In this document: positions 12,138 through 23,955 of the stretch, one piece after another | Layout of the letters: each line of letters opens with the position of its first letter | Numbering within the stretch: the first letter of the stretch is position 1 | NCBI GenBank assembly: GCA_028554755.1 | Contig: JAPTOF010000008.1 | Span: forward strand, 12,712,501 to 12,776,500 | Direction of reading: 5' to 3' | Source: Cordia subcordata | Lineage: Eukaryota > Streptophyta > Magnoliopsida > Boraginales > Cordiaceae | DNA length: 64,000 nucleotides | Position numbers and translations under genes: made by a program | The notes under the pieces: generated by a model | Database searches by the model: none | Told to the model about the DNA's origin: nothing | What the model saw: the letters and a program-made list of their open reading frames with translations, nothing else

Positions 12138-13100
12138 AGTTAAAGCACTATGGTTTGTTTTGCCAAATATTTGACAATAGAGAGGGGTATTAAATGATGC
12201 AAGAGTTTCCATAGAGTTTGTGTTAGCTTTTGGTCTAGGATTAGAGCCAGAATTCTGAGAAGATGGAGCTCTGCCTCTTTTTTACCACCCTAACCTCTAC
12301 TACCAGTATTTTGAGACCTACCTTTGCCTCTTATAGCTTGTGCATATAAAGTTGAGTGAAAAGTATTTGTACCATTAGAGGAAACAGTAGTGGCAGCCAT
12401 CTGCAAATCTAATTCCTCAACAAGAACAAGACTAGACAATTTAGAAAGAGTCAAATGAGTGGTACTAAGCTTCACTGAGGACTTAAGCTAAGAATATTTG
12501 AAGGGAGACCTCTCAGAATATAGAGTATAAGATCTTCATGAGAGACAACTCATGAATTGAGGCTAATTGATTAGTGATGGACTTAACCTTATCAAGATAC
12601 TGTTGCATTGACTTAGATCCTTTGTTCTTTAACTGATGGATATGTGCTTGTGACATAGAATTGTATCTCTTCTCAAGTTTTGCCTAAATCTCAACAGTAG
12701 TTTTCAAGAAAAGCATGTGTAGATGTACTTAAGAAGAAATGGTAGAGAAAAAAGGTGTCTGAAGCTTTTTGTCAATAGTTTGCCATAGCACAAACTCTGG
12801 ATTAGAGGTATATTCACCATTGGTGCCTCAAATGCGTGGAAAAAGACATGGAACGATGCCTTTAACATGATTAAGAAGATTATAGGCCCACAAAAGACCT
12901 TCAATGTGATTTCTCCACATAATATAATTGGTATTATCCAGTTTGACTAACATGAAAGTGCTCCAATCATGCATAAGCTCTTTAAGATTTGCAAAGCTAT
13001 CATTTAGAGCTCCAGGAACCGCTATTGATGTAGAGATGCAAAGAAAAGCTTTAAATATAAAACCTTAGAGATGTGAATTGACAAGAAATAATTGATTATA
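12138..13100 (-). pseudogene. Copia A gag remnant
   Basis: On the minus strand, 12290-12475 reads LTLSKLSSLVLVEELDLQMA, a UBN2-type copia gag segment, and 12140-12190 reads YCQIFGKTNHSALT, a damaged CCHC zinc knuckle in which the second cysteine is Phe. The stretch 12500-13060 contains more gag in broken frames, with the start near 13020-13060. The intact protein would form the particle that packages element RNA. Confidence 0.7.
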
Positions 13101-13199
13101 AGGGTTCAATTTCAAGAGAAAGAGAAATTGAAGCTTCGCAAGGCAAAAAAGAAGCTTTTGTAGCTCATCAATGGCCAGCACAGTAATGCCTTTATAGAA

Positions 13200-13214
13200 A
13201 GCTTTGAGATACCA
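13200..13214 (-). other. Primer-binding site of copia element A
   Basis: Directly inside the 5' LTR the minus strand reads TGGTATCTCAAAGC, close to TGGTATCAGAGC, the complement of the initiator-methionine tRNA 3' end used by most plant copia elements. This fixes both the orientation and the inner LTR border. Confidence 0.8.
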
Positions 13215-13309
13215 TGACAAAAAGCTAAGTTTGAGGGGGGAAATGAAATGAACTCTTTATTCATCATAAGAATTTGATGCACAATTGAGCTATTTATAGT
13301 TGAAAGATA
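13215..13309 (-). repeat. 5' LTR of copia A, first fragment
   Basis: Matches 6786-6880 of the other LTR, from TGACAAAAAGC to GAAAGATA. It is cut by element B, whose duplication AGATA is 13305-13309 and 20501-20505. Confidence 0.9.
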
Positions 13310-13720
13310 TGTTAGAATATTTATCTTTAAAGTGGGCTACCGTTAATTATTTTTGGTTTTATAAATATCTAGTCCATAAGTTGAATCTATAATCATATTG
13401 GATTAAGCCCACCTCATAATTATATATGGTTATATTGTGCATAGGCCCATATATTCTGATAAAGTTTTTTATGGGTAGGCCTGTTAGAATTTACTATAAA
13501 TAGGACTAGGTCTCCTCTCCTACTCTTAACCCTAACAATTAAACTCAGAAGTATCTATTGATTTTAAGTAGAGCAGATAACGAAAGATCTAAGTCTAAGA
13601 TGGGTGACAGTTATTTCTTCAATAACAATGGCTCAAACCTATACACTCTTCCACTATCAATTATGTCTTTTAATTTTATACCATGAATTCATGTATATGA
13701 TCTATGTGTTTACGCTAACA
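13310..13720 (+). repeat. 5' LTR of copia element B
   Basis: 411 bp from TGTTAGAATATTTATC to GTTTACGCTAACA. It shares AAAGTGGGCTACCGTTAATTA and the GACAGTTATTTCTTCAA region with the 3' copy. A TATAAATA-like motif lies near 13495. Confidence 0.9.
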
Positions 13721-13722
13721 TG

Positions 13723-13740
13723 TGGTATCAAAGTGACTTA
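13723..13740 (+). other. Primer-binding site of copia element B
   Basis: Two bases after the LTR the sequence TGGTATCAAAGTGAC is close to TGGTATCAGAGC, complementary to the initiator-Met tRNA 3' end. Confidence 0.85.
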
Positions 13741-15950
13741 TACATGATTTATGGTGTTTATTTAATTAAGAAAAATCAAAATACTTGTTTGAGCATATAA
13801 GTTACAAAAGGTCTTAATTTATTTTCTGATTATCAAATTGTTGTTTCATAAAATTAATAGAAGACTTTCATAAAACTCTTCTTGCTCGTTCCATTGATGT
13901 TACGATGTGAGTTGAAGTATTTAAATTTTTTTTTGGATTTTCATGTGTATACACATGATTGAATCTTTGATGCTTTACTGTACTCATTGAAAAATAAAAA
14001 TAAAAGAAATTCGGATTTTATTGGTTCGACTTACGCTTACTAACATGAAAAACCAATTTGTAGCGTATTGTGACAGGTATCATCAAAACTAGCGGCACGT
14101 GTATTTATCTCATGCATACATGACAAGTTCATTTTATTCTTTTCTCGGGTGGTATGAATTACAATTTTGAAACACTCAAAAATCAAAATTGTTTTTGCTT
14201 CACATGAAGGCATGAGATCTACTTGCTCAATCATGCTTCAATTTTTTAAAATATCCATTAGTTTTTAAAAGAAAATTAAAAGAAAAGGGGAAGAAACATG
14301 TGGCAGATAAGAGCTAAACTAGTCCTCAAATTTTAGTAGGACTCTAAAGTCCACAATTTTACCAATAAACCAATGGGTTTAGCTTAATTTCTATCTACAA
14401 TATAATAATAATTTATGATTCATATTAAAAATTTTAAAAAAAAGCTTACTACCATGTTTTAACCCAAGACCTTCGAAATCTTAATGTAACAATAAACCAA
14501 TCGTGCTACTTACTTGTTTGTGTTCTATTTTCTGTCCTCGCTATATGTCGTTCATGCAAAAAAAAATGATGCTAGAAATAGCCAACAAGTGTTAAACCTT
14601 AGATTTCGGGATAGAATAGACTTCTAAACTGAGTGAATTACCACTATACTAAAGTCTTGTTTTGTTTACTTGTTTAACTGCGTAGGTAAATATATGCTTA
14701 TGATAAAGTATAATTAAAAGGGGTTTTTAGCTACAAAAAAGTTCGAAACCCAAACCAAAAACATGAATGAATTCCATTACTGTACGAGTTGCCATTAAGC
14801 CAAGTATAACTACTTGTGATTATTTTTTGTTTACTATATATTTGTCCTAATAGATTAATAAAAAGGCAACAACAAGACTTGAAATGTAGACTTTCAATTT
14901 GAGTAAGACTTTAAAGCTTGATAGTTTACCACCAAACCATCTCCGGAGTTTTGTTTATTTATGTTCTGCCATTACTTATAACATGATGTAATGGGCCTAA
15001 TTGCAGTTTAATGAATTTGAACCACAACTTAACATATATACACACAAACACACACATATACACACATACACACACACACATATATATATATATATGTGTG
15101 TATATATGTGTGTGTGTGTGTGTAAATGCCATGCGAGTTGTTTTATTTCTTGTAATCTTTTATTTTATAATATATATTTGGGCATGACATGCACTTTTGA
15201 TAATTGTATTGTTAAGTGTGGTTTTCTTTATAAACGAATCCAAAAGCTACACATATTGAATTTAATTGAAATGTTATGGCTCTTACATATTTTCTATTAT
15301 TAAATTGTTCATATGTGCCATGTTGAGTATTATATAAACTTTTTAAAATATTTCTTGAGGAATATAATTTTAAATTGATCACTGAGACATTATATAGAAG
15401 TATTTCATATTATGTGATCAAGTACATACATGCATTTTGTGATTAAATTAAGTATTAATTTTTTTCCAGTGAGTTGGTAGCATAGATAAGTTGGTAAATT
15501 CACCAAAGTGATTTGCTCGATTAAATTTGTGTCTTTTTCTCATTTTGTTTGGAAAGCTATCATAGTAAAGTGCGCAATGCTCTCCCAAAAGGGATCATTA
15601 TGTGGCTTTAGCCTGATAGCATAAACATAAAGTATGGACCAAGATTACGATACTGTTAGGGAGCTTAATTGCCTAAAGGTGGTTGACTTTTCTTTCAGTG
15701 GGGTGATCTTATATATATTACTTTATGATTAAAAGAGTGGCTATTTGCATATTGAATTATCTGTCTAAAGGTGGATATGACAATGATGTGCTTGGATTCT
15801 TTTGTTTATAATTATTACTTTTCTAATATAGCACAAATACATAATGTTTATTGATGTTGCATTCTTTTTTTGGATTGTCTCTTTTGTTTTGAACAATGTT
15901 GTCACTATTTTTGAAGTCTCAAATAAACAAAAATTTATGAAATGGAAAGT
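13741..15950 (+). other. Leader region of element B, no domain recognised
   Basis: About 2.2 kb between the primer-binding site and the first recognisable gag sequence, AT-rich with many stops. It may be long leader plus decayed gag, or contain a further small insertion that I could not delimit. The CA/TA/GT repeat at 15037-15125 lies in it. Confidence 0.4.
15037..15125. repeat. Compound CA-TA-GT microsatellite
   Basis: A CA-rich run passes through (TA)n into a GT-rich run, so the two arms are nearly complementary and can fold into a long hairpin. Frames read across it are artefacts. Confidence 0.9.
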
Positions 15951-16530
15951 GGACATTGAATTTTATCCAAGTAATGCTAATATTTTCACTACTTTCTTTT
16001 ACATTTTGATGCACATGTCATTTTGGTTGATAAAGGAGTGATAAAGGAAGGAGGATATTGTCGAAAGTAGAAGAGGTCCAACTGTCTTGCCTTGATAACT
16101 ATAAAGAGGACCATAACTAAACATTTAATGAGTGGTTTGTTTGAAACTGAGAATGTGAAATTCTTAATAGCTATAGGAGAGATATAACAAGGAATCTTGG
16201 ATTATTAATTACTTATTGTGTTGCTAAGGGGAACAAAATTAAAAGTGAAAGCCCTAAGGTTGGATTGCTTGTTTTCAACTCTAAGCCCCACTTTGATAAG
16301 GTCAATACCTTGAATTCTAAGGGTCATGCTCATAAGAGAGAAGTCAAGGTTCTAAAAGAGGTTCTAAAAGAGGTGGTAAGGGTCAGAATCATAACAAAAA
16401 TCATAATATAAGAGACCCTATATTCGTGGCCACTGAGTTTGATAGGAACTCTTACTTCTGTGGGGAAAAGGTCACAAGAGAGCTCATTGTATTAAGTTCA
16501 AGTCTTTGTTAGAGAAAAAAAAGTAGAAGA
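15951..16530 (+). pseudogene. Copia B gag remnant
   Basis: The clear part is the zinc knuckle at about 16450-16500. It reads YFCGEK and then, after a one-base shift, HKRAHCIKFK, where the family has CxFCGxKGHxxxxC. The first cysteine is Ser. A basic stretch with GRGGKGQNHN-like residues lies just upstream, as is common in copia gag. The upstream part is too damaged to delimit. Confidence 0.6.
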
Positions 16531-16539
16531 AGACCAAGT

Positions 16540-17760
16540 GAGTTAGAGTTCAATATCAAAGTTGGGAACAATGTTGCTGGCAGAGTAAAATATGTTGGAT
16601 CTATTAGTCTGCATTTAAATAGTAGTTTTGAACTTGTTTTAGAAAATGTTTTTATGTTTCATCTTTTAGACAGAACTTGATCTCTATGATTGTTTTATAT
16701 AATATTGGTTATGGTTTTAACTTGAGCAATGACAGAGTACAATTGTTTTCAATTTCAAAATTGTTGGTAAATGTAATTTATCAAATGGTTTATATCAATT
16801 GTGTTTGTTCCCAAAAGTTCTTATGGCCTTTTTTTTTTTCCATGCCAAAAATGTTGCTTCTAAAAGGGGTTTATTAGAGAAACTTCTTTTTTGCTATGGT
16901 ATAAAAAGTTAGGTTATATTTCTAGAGAAAGAGTTGAAAGAATGATTAAAGGTAACATATTCTACCATCTTTATATTTTGATGATTTTGAAACTTGTATT
17001 AGGTGCATAAGGACTAAGCTTACTAAAAGTAAAAAGAAATATGCTACCCGTTGTTCTGACCTTTTAGAAGTAATACACACAGATATTATTGGGCTTTATT
17101 CTATTACATTATGCTGTAGTAAATATTTTCATTACATTCATTGATGACTTTTCTCATTATGGATACCTCAATCTAATTAAAGAGAAATCTAAAACTATTG
17201 ACAAATTTAAACAACTTAGGAAGGTTCTCAAAATTGTTAGATTTGACTAGGGAAGTGAGTACTATGATAGACATGGGGTCTCCGAACATCATATAGGGCC
17301 ATTTGCCAAGTATTTATAGGATTGGTGGATTATTGCCCAACATTCCATGCTTGATAGCCTTGAACAAGGTGATGCGGCCAAAAGGCATAATCGTACCCTT
17401 AAGGATATAACAAGGAGCATGGTGACTGTTAATAACCTACAAGGGTACCTTTAGGGCGAATTTATCAATCTACTTGTTATATACTTAACTGTGTCCTCAA
17501 CAAGTCCGTCTGTGAAGCTCTTTTTTTTTTTTGAATTTTTGGTTAGGGAGAAAACCTAGTTTGAACCATTTTGAGTTTGTGTTATCTTGCTGAGGTAAGG
17601 ATTTACAATCTCAATGAGAAAGTCGTTGCCCATAAAACTGCTTATTGTTATTTCATTGGATATCCAACTCAGGCTTAAGATGTAGGTTTGACTCTCTTAT
17701 GATGGTACTAGGATTGTTGAATCTCAGGTGGCCAAATTCTTAGAATTGGGTATTGGTAAT
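16540..17760 (+). pseudogene. Copia B protease-integrase remnant
   Basis: 16560-16660 reads VGNNVAGRVKYVGSISLHL, the segment after the copia protease active site. 16880-16950 reads LLWYKKLGYISRERVERMI, matching the GAG-pre-integrase LWHxRLGHxS motif with the histidines replaced. 17065-17170 reads EVIHTDIIG, then FITFIDDFSHYGYL, the start of the integrase core. The next conserved part is the DRGGEYY-like block near 17245. Stops and small shifts break the frame. The integrase C-terminal region, with SCYFIGY-like sequence, is near 17640-17680. Confidence 0.8.
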
Positions 17761-17989
17761 ATTATATGTTCAGGGAACCTTTTCTTAAGATAATGATAGA
17801 GAAATTATCTCACTGCCACTACCTATATGTAGTCAAGCTGATGCATCTACTCACCTTGAGAGACAAGATCCTAATGAGGATCATCTATTAGATAAACGTG
17901 TTATAGCTAATGAGAATCCACAGGTTAAGAGTTCACAACCTTATGAGACTGATGACAAACAACATTTAATAAGGTTTACTAGAGAAAGA

Positions 17990-18900
17990 AGACCTACCAT
18001 CTATAATGATTATCTCATTTATGTGGGTGCTATGAAAGATGAGATGCAATCTATGGTGGATAATGAATTTGGGAACTTGTTAATCTTTCTAAGGGCCATA
18101 ATCTTCTTGGTTGTGATTGGGTCTTCAAGACTAAGAAAGATTCTTAGGTTATAATGACTCTTGTAGCATATTTTGAGTTAGAGTTACATTAAATGGATGT
18201 AAAGAAAACTTTTCTCAATAGCGATCTATATCAATAAGTTTACATATAACAACTTGAGGGTTTATTATTACTAGTGAGGAGAAAATAGTTTGTAGACGTA
18301 GAAAATCCATTTATGGTTTGAAGCAAACCTCAAAGCAATGGTATTTGAAATTTAATGAAAAAATAACTTCTTATGGTTTTGAGGAAAATAAAGATGATCA
18401 ATGTATTTGCCTCAAGATCAGTGGGATTAAATCTATCTTTTTGATATTGTATGTTAATAATATTTTACTACTTACAAATGACTTGGGTATGCTTCATGAG
18501 ACTAAGTAATATTTATTTAAGATTTTCGATATGAAAAATCTTGGAGAGGCTTCTTTTGTTCTAGTGTCTCTAGATAGGTCTCGTGGGACTTTGTTCTTTA
18601 CAAAAGGCTTATGTTGATTGAGTTCTTAAATGGTTTAATATAGAGAATTGTAAGTCTTCTAATGCTCTTGTTGTAAAAGATGATTAGCTCGGCTTGAAAC
18701 AATATCCTCAAAATGATATAAAGAGGGAATCCATGAAAATGTGCCTTATGCTAGTGTTGTTAGAGGCTTAATGAATGCTCAAAGTATGCACCAGACCTGA
18801 TATCACTTTTGCGGTAGGAGCTCTTGTTCGATACTAGATAAATCCTAGAAGGGATTATTAGGTTGTTTCTAATTAGGTAATAAAATACATGCAAAAGACC
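17990..18900 (+). pseudogene. Copia B reverse transcriptase remnant
   Basis: 18318-18509 reads QTSKQWYLKFNEKITSYGFE, then LILYVNNILLLTNDLG, the RT palm region. The catalytic YVDD is changed to YVNN, so the enzyme would be inactive. It continues as KNLGEASFVL after a stop. The upstream region near 18180-18300 matches the copia 'KTAFLNG' part in broken frames. Confidence 0.85.
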
Positions 18901-18979
18901 AAAAAAGAAAAATTATATGCTTGTTTATCGTAAAATAGATCCTATGGAATTAATAAGATCTTTTCGACTCTAACTATAT

Positions 18980-19395
18980 TGGATATTCAAATGATTGAAA
19001 ATCTACTTATATCCTTATATTAGTCGATGGGGCTATATCTTGGAAGAGTGTTAAGCAACAACCTACTAGCATTTTGATAATACAGGTAGAGTTTGTGGCT
19101 TATTTTGAAGCCTCATCTCATGTCATGTGGCTAGAGAACAAGATATGTGGTTTGAGAATTATAAATTTTGTTACTGGATCTATTAAGGATCTATTATATT
19201 AATAAAGCAGTTGTTTTATTCTCAAAGAATAATAAGAGTACTAAAGCTTGCAAGTGTATGGATATCAAGTTCTCGGTTATCAGAGATTTTGTCAAAAAAG
19301 ATAGCATTAAGATAGAACGAATTGCTATTGACGACATGTTGGCTGACCTCTTAAGCAAGAGTCTTGGACCTATAGCTTTTGTGAAACATGATTAG
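18980..19395 (+). pseudogene. Copia B RNase H remnant
   Basis: 19090-19150 reads VEFVAYFEASSHVMWLEN, and 19220-19395 reads ACKCMDIKFSVIRDFVKKD, then IERIAIDDMLADLLSKSL, the end of a copia RNase H where the family has 'KxNxADxxTKxL'. The frame is interrupted between these blocks. Confidence 0.85.
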
Positions 19396-20148
19396 AATAT
19401 GAGTATTTCATTATTGTTTGACACTATTGTCTAGTGGGATCTTTACATTATCATATACTGTTGGACGTTCCCATCGTTATATGTTTTGTTTTGCGCATTA
19501 GTGCATTCGTACAATAGCATGTTAGTTTACGTTTCACAACATGATTGATATATTGTGATTACTCATATTCATATTTTTTTTAGGATCTTATGTTTGGTGT
19601 CTATTGCGATAAGATCATCTTTTGGTTTAATATCTCCATAAGGACACCACCTGGGTGGAGATATGTATTTTCTCTTCTAGCCTGTTGGTTGCCGCTTTGT
19701 GAGGATATGTATTTTTTTCTATTGCCTGTTGATTGTCGTTTTGTAATTATATGTATTCTTTTCTCTAGTATGTTGAATGCTATTTTATGAGAATAAAAAT
19801 AATAAATTTCTCTGGCTTTTTGAATGCCAATCTTGGAGAAATCATGTGAAGGACTGATAAAAAAAAGCACATTTTAATCACATATTAGTGCTAGTTTCTT
19901 GATCAGTTGCCGTATGTTTAGTCCATAATGATAGGGTTGGATGACATTTGTGACCATGAAAAATCTTGTGTGAACTACCATGATTTGATGTTTAACAATC
20001 CTATTGGTCCGAATTTGCACTCGATCTTGTAAATCAAAATGTTTTAAAATTTGTGGCCACATTATGTCTTCCTATTCAGCCTAATAAATACTTTTTTAAA
20101 TTTTGTTTTGAAATAAATAAAACAATTAACATTGCCCAAGTGGAAGAC

Positions 20149-20500
20149 TATTGGAATATTTCTCTTTAAAGTGGGCTACCGTTAATTATTTTCTATTTAT
20201 AAAAATAGGTTGAATATTTGTATGTTCTGATAAAGCCTTTTGTAGATAGACCTGCTAAAATTTATTATAAATAAGACTAAGTCCCTTCTCCTACTTTTAA
20301 CCTTAACAACCCTAACAATTATTCCCATAAGCATCTGTTGATCTTGAGTAGAGTAGGAAAAGAAAGATCTAAACCTAAACTGAGTGATAGTTATTTCTTC
20401 AACAATAGTGGCTCAAACATGTATCAATTTTTGCTATCGATTATATCTTTTAATTTTATATCATAAATTCATGCATATGATCAATGTGTTTGCGCTAACA
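20149..20500 (+). repeat. 3' LTR of copia element B
   Basis: 352 bp, beginning TATTGGAATATTTCTC and ending TTTGCGCTAACA. It is shorter than the 5' copy because the segment after TTTATAAA is deleted. The purine stretch AAGTGGAAGA just before it is a plausible polypurine tract. Divergence from the 5' LTR is obvious by eye, so the insertion is not recent. Confidence 0.85.
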
Positions 20501-20505
20501 AGATA

Positions 20506-20609
20506 AGCTCAATAACTAACTTCAAGTTAATTATAATGGTATAACCACTAACAGCCTTAGAACTACTTTTAGTTGAGCTGGCACAACAAATATCTTGCAT
20601 AGTTGGCAG
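20506..20609 (-). repeat. 5' LTR of copia A, second fragment
   Basis: Resumes exactly where 13309 stopped (AGCTCAATAACTAACTTCAAG) and matches 6881-6985. It ends at the left target duplication of the hAT-like element. Confidence 0.9.
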
Positions 20610-22002
20610 TAGGGTTGTAGATGTTTTGGTCCAATTTGGGGATTTGAAAATCTCTAGAACCATCTCAAACTTTTTGTTCTTGAATATTTAAGAACCATAA
20701 TCGTATCAGAAGAAAGAAAATCTCGTTCCCATACTATTCCAAAATTTTGGGACAGTTCGGTATAGGTATTCGGTTCTCTCGGTACTTGTTCATAAGAATA
20801 GTATATGATAGAGTTTGAGCCTTTCTATGCCTATTCAATGATTTCTCTATATTTTAGAGAGATTGTTTGCATGTTAACAGAATCTCAATTTATAAAAGAA
20901 AGAGAAAATTTAATATGATTATGCTAATTGTATTACAAAATTTAGTTTGTCATATAACAAGAATAAATTAAGTTTGATTAGCTTATACATTACATGATTA
21001 GGTTAGTAATTAAATAATATAATTAAAATCAATTAAGGTTATTGTAGTTAGGTTAAAAATAGCAAGTTACATAAATAGGGTTAGTGGTATAATTAGAACT
21101 AAAAAAATATGTAATTTAACCAACATTAATTAAATACAATTAGTTTAAGTTAGTAGGGAATTAAGTTGATAATATAATTAAAATTAACTAATGCATATAT
21201 TAATATATTAGCAAAGAGCTGATATTATTTTTAGGATTACTAGTTACAATCTTTAAAAATTAATTTTGTCTCCCCTTTCTAACCTTGTTACAACTTACTT
21301 GCTCCTTCAATGATTATATCGTTTTGTTACACCTTATTTACTTTTTCAATTATTATATCGTAAACTTTAATTAGCGTGCATATAAAAGTTAATATGATTA
21401 AGATAATTGTTATAAAATTGATTGAGTAACTAAGAAATATGATATAAGTTAACTAGGGTAGTTGTGATTAGATTTGATCTTATGAAATATGTTATAGTTC
21501 ATTAGGTAGTTGTGATTAGATTAAAAATTAAAATTTTAAAATACATAAATAATGTTAACAATATAATTAAGATTAATCGTGTGGGAAATATACCTAGAAA
21601 TTAGAGTCAAATGTGATTATATTGTATACATAAAGTAGTTTTTTGTTAATTTTTTTTCTTTTTCAATAAGAAGTTAAAAAATTTTTTTATGACCTCAAAA
21701 TGAAAATATTAATATAAAATATTTAAAATTGTAATATTAACATATATAATATTAATATTAAAAATTATACATAATTATTAATATAAAAAATTCTATTCTT
21801 TCAGTTCGGTCCAGATCGGTACAATTTTAATTCAGTTCGATGTATAGTTTTCAAGACAAACTCCAGAACCATAACATAAAGAAATTCTCAGTTCAGTTAA
21901 GTTCGGTTCTTGTAGAAAAGTTTACGGAACTTTCGGTTCCGTCGCTATTCGGTACAATTTTTCGATTCAGTTCAAGATCTTCAAGTTTTGTGTACAACAC
22001 TA
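20610..22002. mobile_element. Non-autonomous hAT-like element
   Basis: 1393 bp with inverted ends TAGGGTTGTAGATG and, on the complement of the right end, TAGTGTTGTACACA. The 8-bp flanks are GTTGGCAG (20602-20609) and GCTAACAC (22003-22010). Each differs by two bases from GCTGGCAC, the uninterrupted sequence in the other LTR of A. TAGGG ends with 8-bp duplications are typical of plant hAT elements. Both subterminal regions repeat TTCGGT/TCGGTAC motifs, as hAT transposase-binding regions often do. The AT-rich middle encodes no transposase. Confidence 0.8.
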
Positions 22003-22068
22003 GCTAACACTCTACTACAGGTCTTGACCAAAAGATTAGTCTGAGCTACTGACTCCTTCTCCTTATCA
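22003..22068 (-). repeat. 5' LTR of copia A, third fragment
   Basis: Matches 6975-7040 (AGATTAGTCTGAGCTACTGAC to CTCCTTATCA) and marks the right end of copia element A. Confidence 0.9.
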
Positions 22069-22941
22069 TCCAAGTGAACTTCTCGTCGCGTTAATGTCCA
22101 AATAAGTTCCAAATTATCCAAAAAAAAAAAAAATTTAAAAGGGTTAACTTATTATCCTATTAACCTACCTTATTTATTTCATGCCCTAGTATATATATTC
22201 ACTCGAACTTTCCCTGTGTCTAAATATACGCCAAATTTAGAGCATTTGGAGAAAGATATGCAGTGTAAGAAAGCGATCCGATTACGCTTTGTCCTCTCGC
22301 CCGCCACTGGCCTCGCTCGTAAACTCAGGCTACGTTGTTTCTTTAGATCCTTGGTCTGACAAAATTTCACACTGATCAGCTCATTCTTTTCTTTTGTTTG
22401 ATTTGCATCCTTGCTTTGTTTCTCTGCCTTGCTTTTTCCAAATTGTCAAACGCTTGTCCTCAATGATTGAATAGAATAATGGAATCTGACCAAAAAAAAA
22501 GAGAAAATAGAATAATGAAATAACATTTTGTTCTTGCTAAATTCGATTATATGCTCTTTTTATCACAAATAATATCTGCCTAGCCCTAGATTCACTTGGA
22601 GCGTGTCACTACATTACCGAGTTCCTCACCATTGAAGAGAAAGAAAAAGAAATTAAATTAAGGCGAGTCAACCAAGTCATGTTTGGACTTTTGGGAGCAT
22701 AAACATAATGAATTTAAGTTTTTATTGAAACAAACTTTGAAAGGTCAAATTTTTGCTGATTTAAAAGAGTCAAAACTGCATATTAGTGAATTCTCTTCCC
22801 CTTTTTTTTTCTTTTTAATTATTACTATATTCAGTGCCTAGTTAACTTGATTAGTTTACAATTTTGGAGTACTGTGTTGTATAATTGGAGTCCAAGAACA
22901 ATGTCACAATTATATGTTAGCTCAATATACAATCATATACA

Positions 22942-22982
<41 letters not shown>

Positions 22983-23634
22983 TATGAGTAATAGCGAATG
23001 TGCATGTATTTGTCCAATAAAAAAAAGAGAGAGAAAAACGCGTGGTGTCCCAGGGGATTCCAACATTGTCATTCAGTGTATTGATTAACATCTTTTGTTA
23101 TGTTTTAACATTTGTGTTTCTCATTATTTTTATCCTTTTTGGTATTACTTTCTAAAGCCTAACATAAAGGGATCGGTGGCCATGGTAATAATGCTAGTCT
23201 TTTTCACCGTTATTGTAGTGAAATGTATCTTGGACTAAAAAACAAAAGAAAAAGAAGGCTACGGATTGACCAATTCAACAACATTCCTTTTCAAGAATCA
23301 ATTCTTGGGAATCGCGATTTCAATCACAATTTTTACCCCACTTGGCTCGGCGTGCTCTTCGCAAGCGTTTTGTCAAATTTAGAGAATTATAAAAAAAAAA
23401 TTAATTAATTAAAATTAAACCTTTTAACTCTAAAAAGAGCTTAGGTTTTTCAACAATATGAGATCGAAGGTACAATAGAAAACCACCCCCCCCCCAACCC
23501 AACCAAAAAAAAAAAGAAAAAAAAATCCAAGATGAACATTATTATTATTATTTGCCTTTTAAGGTTGGAAGCAAATTAGGAATAACCCAATACATGGAGA
23601 AGAGATGTCCAAATCAATATATATATTAGACTAA
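22069..23634. other. Non-coding stretch, no gene seen
   Basis: AT-rich. It holds a short (AAT)n run at 22944-22974 and a C/A-rich homopolymer patch near 23484-23525. The open frames at 22179-22370 and 23223-23408 show no domain. Confidence 0.5.
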
Positions 23635-23955
23635 GGGCTGGTTTGGATTAATTTTTCTAAAAGTTTTTTTAACAACTTCTAAAGAAGTACTTATTTGATA
23701 AACTAAAAATTTTGCTCTGTGAAAAAAGCTGTATTTGAAATAGAGTTTTAGCATTTTCGAAAACCAAGATAAATAGTTATTGTAAAAAGAAGGCATTTTT
23801 TTCAGCAAAAAAAAAATTCTAAAAAATATATATTTTTACAATAACTATTTGGTTTGGCGTTCCAAAAAGTTAAAACTTAAAAAAAAAAAACTCAAATACA
23901 ATTTTTTTTAAAAGTCAAATTTCTTATTTAAAAAAAAAAATCAATCTAAATAGAT
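23635..23955. mobile_element. Fold-back MITE
   Basis: The two halves are inverted copies. TTTGGATTAATTTTT near 23641 pairs with the complement of AAAAATCAATCTAAA near 23940. AAATAGTTATTGTAAAAA near 23771 pairs with TTTTTACAATAACTATTT near 23832. It has no coding capacity and its outer borders are approximate. Confidence 0.55.

Larger units (their letters stand above)
13310..20500 (+). mobile_element. Copia element B, inserted in the LTR of element A
   Basis: A 7.2 kb Ty1/copia element on the plus strand with a 5' LTR at 13310-13720, a primer-binding site at 13723, gag, protease, integrase, RT and RNase H remnants in copia order, and a 3' LTR at 20149-20500. The perfect target duplication AGATA (13305-13309, 20501-20505) matches the uninterrupted AAAGATAAGC in the other LTR of A at 6866-6880. 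All coding parts carry stops and frameshifts. It is younger than A. Confidence 0.9.
6786..22068 (-). mobile_element. Copia element A, host of three nested insertions
   Basis: Decayed Ty1/copia element on the minus strand. The 3' LTR is at 6786-7040. Leftward-reading RNase H, RT, integrase, protease and gag remnants follow, then the primer-binding site at 13200-13214 and the 5' LTR. That LTR begins at 13215, is interrupted twice, and ends at 22068. The order gag-PR-INT-RT-RNH is diagnostic of copia. Removing the insertions leaves an element of about 5 kb, normal for copia. The flanks TATAA (6781-6785) and TCCAA (22069-22073) are a weak match, so the target duplication is degenerate or lost. 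It is the oldest layer of this cluster. Confidence 0.85.

Noticed and set aside
15001..15303. Tyr/His/Thr-rich plus-strand frame
   Set aside because: Produced by the CA-TA-GT microsatellite.
6781..22073. Clear target duplication for copia A
   Set aside because: TATAA and TCCAA agree in only three of five positions; not good enough to claim.
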